The notes beneath the pieces are model-generated. The model was not told the DNA's origin and made no database searches. It saw nothing but the letters and a program-made list of their open reading frames with translations. Shown one piece after another: positions 33,268 through 44,045 of a stretch of DNA of 64,000 bases; the first letter of the stretch is position 1, and every line of letters begins with the position of its first letter. The position numbers were made by a program, and so were the translations under genes. The stretch covers positions 2,418,001 to 2,482,000 of the forward strand of contig JAULSN010000009.1 in NCBI GenBank assembly GCA_033439765.1, written 5' to 3'. This stretch comes from Lasiosphaeria ovina (lineage: Eukaryota; Ascomycota; Sordariomycetes; Sordariales; Lasiosphaeriaceae).

Positions 33268-36200
33268 ATGTCTGCCAACCTCGGGGAAACGCCTGGCGCA
33301 GCAGTTCAAGTGTTATATGATGCAGGCCTCCATGACGGCGAGCCCAGTTTTGATGGCTCCGAGATGAGCGTCCTAACCCCACCACATACCTCGTTTGAGA
33401 GCAAAAGCGGCGCCCTGTGTAAAGAATGCAAGGAAAATGCGGCAGTTTGGTACTGTGAGAGTTGCAAAGCAATCTGTCGAGAGTGCTGGGATGAACGTCG
33501 GCCTCACCGCCGCAACGATCCAGAACATGTAAGAATGTCATACGAGGACTAGTGAGTTGCTTGGCAGCCGCCCACCAACCCCCCTACAAGTTACAACGAC
33601 TGACATGGCGATCCAAGTGTCCTTTTTGGCAGTGTTCTGCAGGCTAGTCTTTCCGAACATGACCGGCAAAAGCTTCACGAGCGCGACCAAGCAACGCTGT
33701 GGTTTGCAGTGAATGGGCCGAGCGGAGGACCACTGAGCCTCGAAGAGCTCCCGCGTTTTAGCCAAGCCATCGGTGAACATCGCCAGCAGTTCCGTACAAT
33801 CCCCGTCTTCTACCCTCGTCTCGTATCCTTCGTCGGGAGTACCGGGGCCGGGAAAAGCTCGCTCGTCCGACTGCTCATCGAACTTGCGTGGGACGCAGAG
33901 GCTCGGCGCAAAGCCCAGCTTTCTGGCCTTCACTTTCCAGTGCCGGTAATCGGCCGGCCACAGGCCACTATACCAACCTCGGGCGACGTACACCTCTATC
34001 GGGCCCCAATCCTCGAACCCTCCGAGGTCTCTAGTCCCGTCTTCTACGCAGACTGTGAGGGCATCGGAGGCGGCCAACAGGAACCGCAGGCACATCGGCA
34101 CCGGAAAGAAGCTGATGCAGCATGGCCCCGACTGACTGGTGATGTCAGTGACATTCGCAGATGGGCCGAGGTCCACTTTGGCTTTCTCGGCCGCGGCTTC
34201 CGCCGTACCATCTCGACCATTAACCAGAGGGAAGAGGCTGTCAAAGAGATGTTTCCGCGTTTGCTCTATAACTTCTCAGACGTTGTTGTCCACGTCATGC
34301 TGAGCGCAGCCGCAAGAGAAATGGGGAACCACATCGCAATGCTTTTGGAGTGGGCGCATGCCTCGCATTCATCAGCAGTCAATCGACTGACTCTTCCACA
34401 TCTGATCGTCGTCTTGAACCAGTCCGATGACAATTCGATATGGGACCCGGCCGAAACAACCCAACAGGTTCTAGCCGAGCAGGCCGCTTTACTCAGAGCA
34501 ACCAGGCGGTTACAGAGCTCCTCCGAAAGTCACGCGTCCGAATCGACTGCCTGGAAGACCTTTTAAGAGAATCTTACTCGTCGATCCACTTCATCAGGCT
34601 CCCAAGGGTAGAGGCATGCGCTCGACTGTCGGAACAGCTTCGGCTCCTGCACAGAATGATCCGGGATTGCAGCCAGGAAGCGCAGAAGCAGAAGATGGAA
34701 ACAAAAATTCTCCTATCATCCAGGACGCTTGACCACTTCTTCAAACTTGCGTTCGACCATTACGCCAACAAACTGGACGAGCCATTCGACTTCCTGAAGG
34801 CATTATTCACCATCCAGCCACTTCCCAACACCTTCTCCGCGAATATCTCTAGGATGCTTCGGCAGACGTTTCAAGCCGCCCAAAATGATATCGATGGTGA
34901 CGACAGAGCTTCTGTGTTTGCCCAGGTCCTCGCTCCCGTAATTTGCTCAGCTGTAGCGCTCGATGTCGTTCGCTCATACGAGCATCTTCCGGGAACCCTC
35001 ATGGACATCTTCAAAGGGGATGCTTCACGAGCCACCCAGAACACTTGGAAGTTGTCCAGTTTCTCATATGAGAATCAAGTCAGCAGTGGGTTTGCCAGTT
35101 TCATCGAGGATTCTATGAGATGCGAGTTTTCCAAGGGCAACGTCCGGTGTGAGAATCGTTACAAAGCACACTTGGCTCTTCGTCGCCATCAGGGTGGGAA
35201 TGGAGAGATTATCGGAAATGGGTCATTCGAATCCGAGTTCCTCGATGAGATAACCAAATACTGGGAGACGGAGCTAAAAGCGTCACTTGATTCTTTGACC
35301 CAGCTTCTCGGGCAGGATTCCAAGTCTCTGGTAGCTACCAGTCCTACAGACGCGGCCGAACGACAAGTTCCCCCGACCGAAGCTGTCATTTGGTCTATCC
35401 ACCAAGATCATTTGGACGAACTATATCGCACGTTGCCCAAATTGGAAATCAGTGACGTACATACCTGCTTCTGGTGCATGCGGAACAAAGTCATAGAAAT
35501 TCTGCCATGCTCCCACGCAGTCTGTGAGGCCTGCCTTGTCGCCATGGGCAGCATAGACTGCAGTGTCGATTTCAGGGTTGTTCAGATCGACTTCTGCAAT
35601 CTTCACAATCCCCGTAAAGAGTTTAAAGATCCTATCAAGGTCCTACTCCTCCCTAGCAATATCGGTCGTCGTCTGCTCAGCATTGATGGTGGAGGCGTCA
35701 GGGGAATTATTAGCCTAAGTATTCTTTCCGCTATCGAACAGAAGCTGGGCGGCCAGATTCCAATTTCTGAATTCTTCGACCTCGTTGGCGGCACTAGTGT
35801 TGGCGGCCTTGCAGCTCTCGGCATGGTGTTGGGGGACTGGAAAGCAAGGAATTCGGTCGACATCCTGACCAAGCTCTCTTCGGAAGCCTTTAAACCCCAT
35901 AGCCAGTGGACCCTCGTACAACTGTTCAAACGTGTCAGGACGGGGGCTGGATACGAGTCCGAGGCGCTGGAGAAGGCAATTCACAATGCCTTTGGCGAGC
36001 GGAGCAGATTGCAATTTCTCGGCATGACCGTAAGTACCTACTTGACGTCACAGATATTCTGTACTAACTCTCACGGTGACTGAACCTGCACTCGCTGACC
36101 CACGAGAAATCGAAGGGCGAGAAGTCATATGGACAACGGACAAAGGTTTTTGTCACTGCTACAACCGATGGTGGAGAGAGGGGGACGATCTTTGCCAACT

Positions 36201-37346
36201 ACACCAGACACTCTGCAAACGGTTCGTCCACTTTTCTTTTGATGCGTAAAAGCCAATCTAGAAGGATTCTGGCACTTGATCAACTCGCTGACGTAACCTA
36301 GGGCTAGAATCAGGAACCGAAATCGGGAACCCTCGTTCGAAGTGTTCGTATGACTTCGAGGCCACATACCTTATGGGTCAGCAATGCAAACTATGGCAAG
36401 CGGCCAGGGCCACAAGTGCCGCACCGCTGTATTTCAGCCCCGTGAAGGTCGAAGGGTTCGAATACTGGGACGGCGGCCTCTTTTTCAACAATCCTGCACC
36501 GGCAGCAATACGCGAGGCGGAGCTCATTTGGCCCCTGACAAATTTGCCTGATATCCTACTGTCAGTTGGCAACGGGACTGAAGCTACTGCGCAACAATCA
36601 AATCCTCCGGAGGACTCCCCCGGGATTATCCGACCTGGACGCCGAGTCTTGCATGCCATGTGGGGCGTTCTAGGACACCTCACAACGCTCAAGACCCGCC
36701 TGCTGAAAAACATGGATTCAGAGGGAATGTGGACAGACAACTTTGCTTCCCTGGCACGCCAGCACCCCGCGAGATATGTCCGGTTGAGCCCCCTTGTCGC
36801 GGAAAAGCTTCCCCAATTGGACGACGTCCAGGCCATTGAAAGCGGAAAGCTTGGTGAAATCGCCACCACGTATCTGCGAGATCAAATTACACAAAAGCAG
36901 ATAGATTGTGTGTCTTTCACTTTGATATCTACTTGCTTCTATTTACAACCTACAAGGACATTGTACGAATCAGATACTAACCACTTCGTTATTGAAGGTG
37001 AGTTCATAGGAGGTACCTACGTGGCTGTGAATGGAGCTTTCCCTAAGGTGCTAACTTTTTTGCAGGAAAAATTCTGTGTCGGTTTGCAAATCGCTCAAAG
37101 ACGCTTCAACTTTTTGGCCACCTTGTCAGAAATTTGGGGACACCAAGGTTTGTGCAAGCCGGGTCCCGGAATGAGTGGAAATTAGATGAGCCCGTAGTCT
37201 CGATAATGGTTAAAATGGGGGTGTTCGAGATTCAAATTAATGTGAGAACTCTCGGCTACGATTCCGAGGTTGATATCCGGTTTCTCTTTGATGGTTTCGA
37301 GGGTGGGTCGATTAGCGGCTGCCCGGTAGTACTTGGAAATACTTAA
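33268..37346 (+). CDS. B-box / P-loop / half-RING / patatin-like phospholipase protein (about 1242 aa)
   Basis: Exons: 33268-33528, 33643-36029, 36107-36221, 36314-36997, 37066-37346, with good GT-AG signals and one anomaly. Within exon 2 the frame shifts near 34.5 kb; total length is one base short of a multiple of three. Residues 51-87 form a B-box-like zinc site (CKEC, CESC, CREC, then two His). Residues ~151-160 are a Walker A motif (GSTGAGKSS). After helical segments comes a half-RING at about 696 (CFWC, then LPCSHAVCEAC). The patatin domain has the oxyanion loop DGGGVRG (about 770), nucleophile GTSVGG (about 804) and the catalytic Asp in WDGGLFFNNPA (about 973), so all catalytic parts are present. 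The C-terminus (RTLGYDSEVDIRF) is a β-rich tail. Patatins hydrolyse membrane lipids and serve as effectors of fungal NLR-like proteins, so ligand-triggered membrane damage is a reasonable inference. Confidence 0.8.
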
Positions 37347-39296
37347 GGTGTCTGGACGAGGGTTCTGAGGACAGAGTTTGAGGGCAGACCCAACAATTTC
37401 CATTATTGTGAACGTTTCCTTACCCAAGTACTACTTCTTCAGATACCTTGATTCGGAGGTGGTGCCACGCGTCTATCATAATTCTTGCGATGTTCCCGTC
37501 ATTAGTTCATGTCCTGGCAAGCAGATCTCATGCTATCGTACGAGCTGTCCTCTGCTTCACGAGCCTAGACAATCCTGACCTATGGTACCCACCTAAAAGT
37601 CATAATCGGATGCTGACGGTTCCCGCACAGTCAGTAGCTTTGTTGACTTCTTCTTTCGCAGCACATGCCTGGGCCCGTCCGCCTCGATGGTCCTGTGCAC
37701 CATTTCGGGTCTAACAACCGCTGATGGCAGCACGGCACACTGAACGCTCCCTGTGCTTCGTAGCAGCTTCCGTCGTCGAGTTCTTTTAGGCTATAGCGGT
37801 TGCCGGGCGGGCGTTCTTGGCTCGACGGCGTTGAAGTTTGAGGGTAAAAATCTCACCGTACGCTACATGTACACAGGAGAGTAGAGGGGCGTCGTAAGGT
37901 ACGCCACTAACCGTGGCCGTGATTAACTACACTCCCGGAGGCACCGAGCGCCACCTCGCCGCCGCGGGCAACTGCGCCGCGCCAGAAACAGCAGCTAATT
38001 CGCGATGCCGTTTGCACACCCTACCCTAATGGGCCTGAATCCTAGGCCACAGTCCCGAATTTTGACCCAGAGTATACTAGTACATGCCCTGGGATGGTAC
38101 AAAATACCCAGCTCGAATTTTGGGATAGTACGTGATATTAACACCACAGGACTATAAATAACAAATAACATCATCACTCTACTCAGTCAGCCTCACTTGA
38201 ATACATGCACTTGACTATATATAAATTTGGCTATTTTTTCCTATGTCGTCACAATGCTCGCACGTTGACGCAGAAATCAACAACTATCTACACATATGAG
38301 GCTGCATCAAGAAGTACTATGTTACAGCTAAAAATTACCCCTACAGTAATAGCTGCCATGATGGATTAGTAGGTGTATGTAGGTACTATCAGGGTGGGTG
38401 CTCCGATAGATTCTCCATTTTAACGTCGAAGCCCACTTCTATAGAAATGGTCTTCTTATCGAAGGTAATCAAGATACAAAAGTGAAATAGCTTATACCCA
38501 CCACCATGTATATTATAACGCAAATATAATGAAGTACTTACTAATATATCGTGAAAGGTTAAATAATTGAACGGTACTGCTCTAGAAGAGTTAAACCAAC
38601 TTACGAACTTTACTACCGCTATATAAGATCAAACTTTTGGCCTTGGGCACATAAATCGTACCAAATATCTAGCCGCACAAGATCGCTTTTTCAGTCAGGT
38701 AGATCTTTTGATTCTTGTACCGCATTTTTGTGTTGCCAAGAATAAGCCTTGGCGCGCGGATGGAAACCTAAAGAGGGAGTCAATACTTGGCCTGTACATA
38801 ACGCTTCACAATATAACAGAAGACGCGCTATGATGGGCTAGCGTAGCAATGCTTCGAGGATTGTCCTGAGTTCTCGTATTTGCATGCTGTTGGCTTCGTT
38901 CTCGATGACCAACACACAACAGCCTACCGGCTGTGCTTTGCGGCTAAGCACGCCACGAGGGGCCGGGTCGATGGACCGGACCCGGGACCAACAGGGGAAT
39001 GAGAGCCAATTAAACCGCCCCATAATGAGTAGATGGCATTCCGGCATTTTCATATCTTGGCCCTTTGCGTTAATATATTTCGTTGCGGGGCTTGTGCGAC
39101 CCTCGTGTGACCCCAACGGCAGGTCTAGACAAGACGATTCGGGCAGCCGCGTCGGCCCAGTTTCTAGGACGTTGCTAAAAAGGGGTTCGAAAGATGCAGG
39201 TTGCCCAGCGTCTTCTGCGCAGCCATTGTTACCAGGGAAACTGCCAGAATAGGAATCCCGCCGTGCTTTGTCTTGTGAACTTATGAAGGTCTCACC
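37347..39296. other. Long intergenic stretch, partly AT-rich
   Basis: About 2 kb without a supported gene. The part near 38160-38640 is AT-rich with frequent TA dinucleotides, which again suggests decayed repeat DNA. Frames at 37448-37714 and 38884-39252 have no recognisable product. The last 200 bp precede the GMC oxidoreductase start. Confidence 0.45.
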
Positions 39297-41149
39297 ATGC
39301 TCGGAAAGAATTGGTCATTAGTCTTTCTCGCTGCCGTTGGGGCAACGGCCAAGGATCCCTATGATTATGTGAGTGTCTGTCCGTTGCGAACAGTACCAAG
39401 TAGCACTTTGCTTACTTGGCCACCAAGGTCATCGTCGGTGGTGGCACCGCGGGTCTCGCTCTAGCGACGCGACTGAGCATTGGCCTTCCAAATTCACAAA
39501 TCCTCGTCTTAGAAGCTGGTCCTGCAGCCCTTGATGAGCTTAGAATCAACGTCCCCGGACTGCGTGGCTCAGCCTTAGGATCGATATACGACTGGAACTT
39601 TACGACGATAGCCCAGGAGCACCTCGGCAATAGAACCATTGATGTCAACCGAGGAAAGGTCCTTGGAGGCTCCGCGGCGCTCAACTACCTGTGCTACGAC
39701 CGTGCCGCGGCCGCCGAGTACGACGCCTGGGGTCAGCTGGGCAACTCGGGGTGGAACTGGAATGTCATGTTAGCAGCTATGATGAAGGCGGAGAATTTTA
39801 CGGGCGCCGATGACGGCGACAAGCACGGACGCACAGGTCCTATTCGGAACACTTTCAACCGCGTCATACCCGACATGCTGACGACGTGGAAGCCGACGCT
39901 GAAAAAACTCGGCGTTCCCGGCAACGACGAGGGGTCGCTGGGTGGCAACCCAATCGGCGTCATGTACCAGCCCACCAACATCGACACTACTCACTGGACC
40001 CGATCCAACAGCGCCAACAGCTACCTGCCTCTCGCCGGCCCGAATCTCGAGGTGAGGATAAACAGTCCAGTAGCGAGGGTCGAGTTCGCGAAACGCGTCG
40101 GAAGCGAGCCACTGCGCGCGACGGGCGTAGTTCTGGAAGACGGCACCACGATCCTCGCCCGCCGCGAAGTCATCCTATCGGCGGGAGCCGTTCAAAGCCC
40201 GGGCCTGCTCGAGATGTCCGGCATCGGCCAGCCCGCGGTACTCAGCGCCGCTGGCATCACGCCTCTCGTCCCCCTCGCAGGCGTCGGTGAGAACTACCAG
40301 GATCACATTCGCACGTCCAATGTCTACCGCGTCAAGCCCAACATCAGCTCTTTCGACGCCATGATATTCGACAGCAACGGCGCCTTCGCCACCGAGCAGA
40401 TGCGTCAGTGGCTAGCCGGGAACTACTCTTGGTATGACTATACCACGGCGGCCTACTCGTTTCTCAACTGGGGCCACGTCATGAGCAACACCAGCTCGGA
40501 AGCGACCCTCATCGGCCTGGCCGAGAAGTCCACCAGCAGCAGCAACACTACCAGCGTCATCGACCGCAAGAAGCTCGACTTCCTGCGCGACCCGTCCGTG
40601 CCGCAGCTCGAGCTCATCATGGAAAGCAACTTCGTCGGCGCCGGCGCCTACCCCGGCGGCAGCTTCATGACGCTCATCTCGTCCATCATGCACCCGATGA
40701 GCCGCGGCAGCGTGCACATCTCTCCCTCAGGGAGCGGGAAACCCATCATCAACCCGGGGTATTTGTCGAGCGAGTACGACTTGCAGGCGCTAATCGCGGG
40801 CGCCAAGTTCGCGCGGCGCGTGGCGCAGACGGAGCCCATGGCCGCGCTGTGGGAGGCGGAGGCGGAGCCCGGCCCGGCGGTGCAGACGGAGAGGCAGTGG
40901 CGCGACTGGGCGACGGCGACCATGGGGAGCTTTTATCACCCCGTCGGCACGTGCGCCATGCTGCCTGAGAAGGATGGCGGCGTGGTGGACGCGTCGCTCG
41001 TGGTGCACGGAACGGCGAACCTGCGGGTCGTGGACTGTAGTGTGATTCCCGTCCTGCTGTCGGCGCATCTCCAGACGGCCGCGTATGGGATTGCCGAGGT
41101 GGCGGCGGACTTAGTGATTCGCGCTACGAGGGGCGTGGTGGTGGTGTAA
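39297..41149 (+). CDS. Secreted GMC-family FAD oxidoreductase (597 aa)
   Basis: Exon 1 is 39297-39368 (signal peptide SLVFLAAVGATA and the first β-strand residues). The intron has a GTGAGT donor and a CAAG acceptor, and exon 2 is 39428-41149. The join recreates DYVIVGGGTAGLALATRL, the Rossmann dinucleotide motif, and the total length is typical of the family. Further marks are GKVLGGSAALN (about residue 100, GMC signature 1), VILSAGAVQSPGLLEMSGIG (signature 2), the catalytic-site HPVGTCAM (about 528), and SAHLQTAAYG (about 570), which supplies the second active-site His. It is related to glucose/aryl-alcohol/choline-type oxidases and dehydrogenases. The substrate cannot be told. The product should be extracellular, with several NxS/T glycosylation sites. 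Confidence 0.9.
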
Positions 41150-41156
41150 AAAAAAA

Positions 41157-41176
41157 GGGGGGGGGGGGGGGGGGGG
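41157..41176. repeat. Poly-G tract of 20 preceded by nine A
   Basis: Twenty consecutive G follow nine A, beginning right after the GMC oxidoreductase stop codon region. The tract could form a G-quadruplex in the 3' UTR; its exact length is prone to sequencing error. Confidence 0.85.
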
Positions 41177-41719
41177 TAAGGGCAGTGGTGGTTGCTGTGG
41201 ATGATCTTGCGCGAGAGCCAGGGGGGTCGAGTCTTTGGCTAGGTAATTATTGTCAACGAGCCCGAATATTGAGGCAGCCTCAGCTAATTCAGACAGGAAG
41301 TTATGAACATATTCATCCGCGAGAAGAAGTAAAGGAACAAACAAGAAGAAACAAGCTTTCATAACCAGGCGGGAAGAAGGTCCTGACCCTGAGAAGCCCT
41401 AACGGGCGATAAATGGGCCCAGCCCATCAAATACCGGCGAGCAGGACATGTTCAGGTCGGGTTTCATAGAGCGCACGGATTTTCGCATCTCTTCTTCACG
41501 TCAATGATTAAGTAACAGCAGCAGGATCTCAAGGAAAACACTATAGCGACTGAGAATCTCAGGATTTAGTTTCTATCTCTATTGCCAGCAAGTATAAGAT
41601 AATTAGAACCGATGTGGATTAATACAAAGGGCGGGTGGCGCCAGGCCGTCGAATCTACCGTGCATGTCTTATTACAGTTTAGGGCTCGCCAGCAAGCCCC
41701 AGAGTATGAGTGAGCTCCA
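41177..41719. other. Intergenic, convergent 3' regions
   Basis: No gene was seen. It lies between the stop codons of the GMC oxidoreductase and the small minus-strand protein. Confidence 0.45.
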
Positions 41720-42118
41720 TCACTTCTTCGCCTCATCCTCGGTCTTCATGGCGGTCTTCAAAGCAGCGAAGGCCTTCTCGACTTCGGCTTTCGCCTCGTC
41801 GGCTGTAGCATTGGCGTTCTGCTTGATTTGTGTCTCTGACCAGTCATAGTGGCTGCCTCTCTTGGGTACTTTAAGCAGCCTCTTCACGCCACTGTCTGAG
41901 GCGTTCGAGTTAAGCTGGAATTTCAACAAGCGCTTATCACCGGCCAGCTTCGTGCCCCAGTCGATGCGGGCTCCGATACTGGCGTCGTGAGTCTTGGCAG
42001 GTGCGGCACGAGTTCCGGCGTTGGCGGCTGTGTCTGTGACCAACTTGTTGATGCGGCTCTGGCTTGCCATGACATGGGTCTTGAGTGCTTCGAGAGCCTT
42101 CTTTGCGGCGCCGGCCAT
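41720..42118 (-). CDS. Small basic hypothetical protein (132 aa)
   Basis: A single-exon frame from ATG 42118. The protein is Ala/Lys-rich and mostly helical (MAGAAKKALEALKTHV at the start; ADEAKAEVEKAFAALKTAMK at the end). Its middle is more ordered (SIGARIDWGTKLAGDKRLLK, then RLLKVPKRGSHYDW). No signal peptide or membrane segment is present. I do not recognise the family. Even codon usage, an ATG start and absence of competing frames support a real gene. The upstream 250 bp carry short tandem repeats. Confidence 0.55.
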   Translation of the reverse strand: MAGAAKKALEALKTHVMASQSRINKLVTDTAANAGTRAAPAKTHDASIGARIDWGTKLAGDKRLLKFQLNSNASDSGVKRLLKVPKRGSHYDWSETQIKQNANATADEAKAEVEKAFAALKTAMKTEDEAKK

Positions 42119-42234
42119 TATTGCTAAGAGGGAGAGAGAAAGTACTATATGTTGATTAGTGAGGAGTCCTCCGGGTGACCAGATAGGCGGATATGCTCAA
42201 ATAGCCACCTACAACGGGTGTTGTTGGGTAAGGT

Positions 42235-42262
42235 AGTTTGGAGTTTGGAGTTTGGAGTTTGG
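42235..42262. repeat. Four tandem AGTTTGG units
   Basis: Perfect 7-bp units in the upstream region of the small basic protein. About 90 bp further on, an 18-bp unit (CTAGTTATATAGAAACAC) is directly repeated at 42349-42384. Confidence 0.85.
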
Positions 42263-42409
42263 AATTGGAAAGTTGGATCTGTGGCTGTACTGTTGTGATG
42301 CTTGATGCTTCTACAAAAGATAGTGTCGTCTGGGAGGGAAGAGTGTCCTAGTTATATAGAAACACCTAGTTATATAGAAACACGACGGTCCTTGTGGCAG
42401 CATTGTGTT

Positions 42410-42825
42410 TGATCTCGGGCTTCCCCTTCACGTCAGAAGACAAGGAGCCTTGTGGAATACAGCGCCTCTATCTGGAACGCTCCACCCTCGCCAGTTGCTC
42501 CAAACAGGGCTGAGGCACTTGCCTCTCGGCACAGCAGAAGGTCTGGGCTGCTTTTGAAACCGTAACCTGGTCCCAGGATAAGCCGACGTGGACATTGTCT
42601 TGGTTGCATCTCGGGCTTCACGTCAGAGGACAAGGACTGTTGGGAACCAAGGAAAGAGTAAGACAGCGTCTCCATCTGGAACGCTCCGCCTTTCGCCAGT
42701 TGCTCCAACAAACAAGGCTGAGGCACTGACCTCTGCCTCTGGGCACAGCAGTAGGTTGGGGGCCCTTTTTCTTTTTCTCTTCTTTTTTTTTTTTTTTTTT
42801 TGAAAATGTGACCCGATCCAATTAC
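42410..42825. repeat. Diverged direct duplication of about 180-210 bp
   Basis: Copy A (about 42410-42585) and copy B (about 42606-42825) share a series of blocks in the same order: ATCTCGGGCTTC, TCACGTCAGA, ATCTGGAACGCTCC, CGCCAGTTGCTCCAA, GGCTGAGGCACT, GGCACAGCAG. Copy B also gained a poly-T run of about 18 near 42784. No coding function was recognised. Confidence 0.75.
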
Positions 42826-44045
42826 TAAACCGGCGCAAATGGACGAGTCTGCGAGGCGAGGCCATGTGCCATGTGGAGAGAGAGGGTGTCCACATAGATG
42901 TGTGTTTCGTAATGCCGTGCCCTGCTGTCGGGAATCAGGGTCTTGGTATTGTAAAGAGGTATGCTTTGAATAGTCTGGACTTCGGGACTTGGCCGCGCAC
43001 TCGCAGAAGTCAGAAACTCTGAGACGGCGGATGCACGGTGCTAGGCAGCTGGATCGAGTTGCCGAGTTGCAAGGCTATCTTACGTGAGAATCCCGCCTTG
43101 GCAAGCACCCACGGTCATTATGTTGAAAGTATCAATAAGCCTTGCAGGGCAGTGTCAGCTACAGGTTGACATTGACCCGAGCTCGGGAAATTGGCAGCGA
43201 GGACTACCGAAGTAAGCAAGCACATAAAACACGTGGTGGTACGGCGGCGGCGATGATTACGGTACCTAAAGGAGCGAGCACATAAAAAATGTAGTGGTAC
43301 GAATACTAATTATGTACGATTCAACCGCAGAAGGGCTCGATTTCGAAAAAATTACACGCCCCACATTGATCAATCCCAACCTAAGCTCATATCTGCGTTG
43401 GTGCACCAGCGCCAGCCTCGGAAACGAGGGTGTGCTTGCGCCGGCGGAGATGACCACGCTGTCCACTGCCCCTTTTGAGCAACCAACTAAGGTGCCTAGG
43501 TACTCGTCAGGGCTAGACCCAAGGAGCTTACAACCTCCATGGTCAGGGCGTCTTTGTAGCCCTGCAGTGACGAGTACCTCCAAAAATCGGGTGTGCAAAC
43601 AAGCTGTTAACAACTAGTCTAACAGGCCGCAGCAGGGGGCTAAACTGGGACATGCGGTGTTTTGGAGGTACTTAGTAGTTGGCGGCAGCGCTGAAATTGG
43701 TGGTGGTTGGCAGGGGGTGGCACATTTGCGGTGTGTCTTTTTTTTGGTTGGGGGGGGGGGTCTTGGGGGCGGTGTGGGTGGGGTTACCTGCGGAGCGGAC
43801 CAGATTTAGTCCAATAATAACAAACTTGGGCCGCATTTTGAACGGCAACAAAACCAGATCAAAACTTCGCCGCGATTATCATCATCGCCTAAGCCTCCCT
43901 TAGGTCGCGACTCTTGCGCCGTCTTGGGCCGCTGGGACCGCAATAAAATCCCGACTGGAATCCATCGCTCACGAATCCACCGCTCTACGACGCCACCAAC
44001 CAGGATCCGGGACGTTTGCGACGGTCGATTTGCAATTAATTTGCA
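42826..44045. other. Intergenic, no gene recognised
   Basis: About 1.2 kb with no splice-consistent gene. Runs of G lie near 43750. The last 200 bp should be the promoter and leader of the APH-fold gene. Confidence 0.45.

Noticed and set aside
42433..42895. Minus-strand frames over the tandem duplication
   Set aside because: The repeated peptide-like segments only mirror the DNA duplication. The frames start or end in poly-T/poly-G runs and shift between copies.
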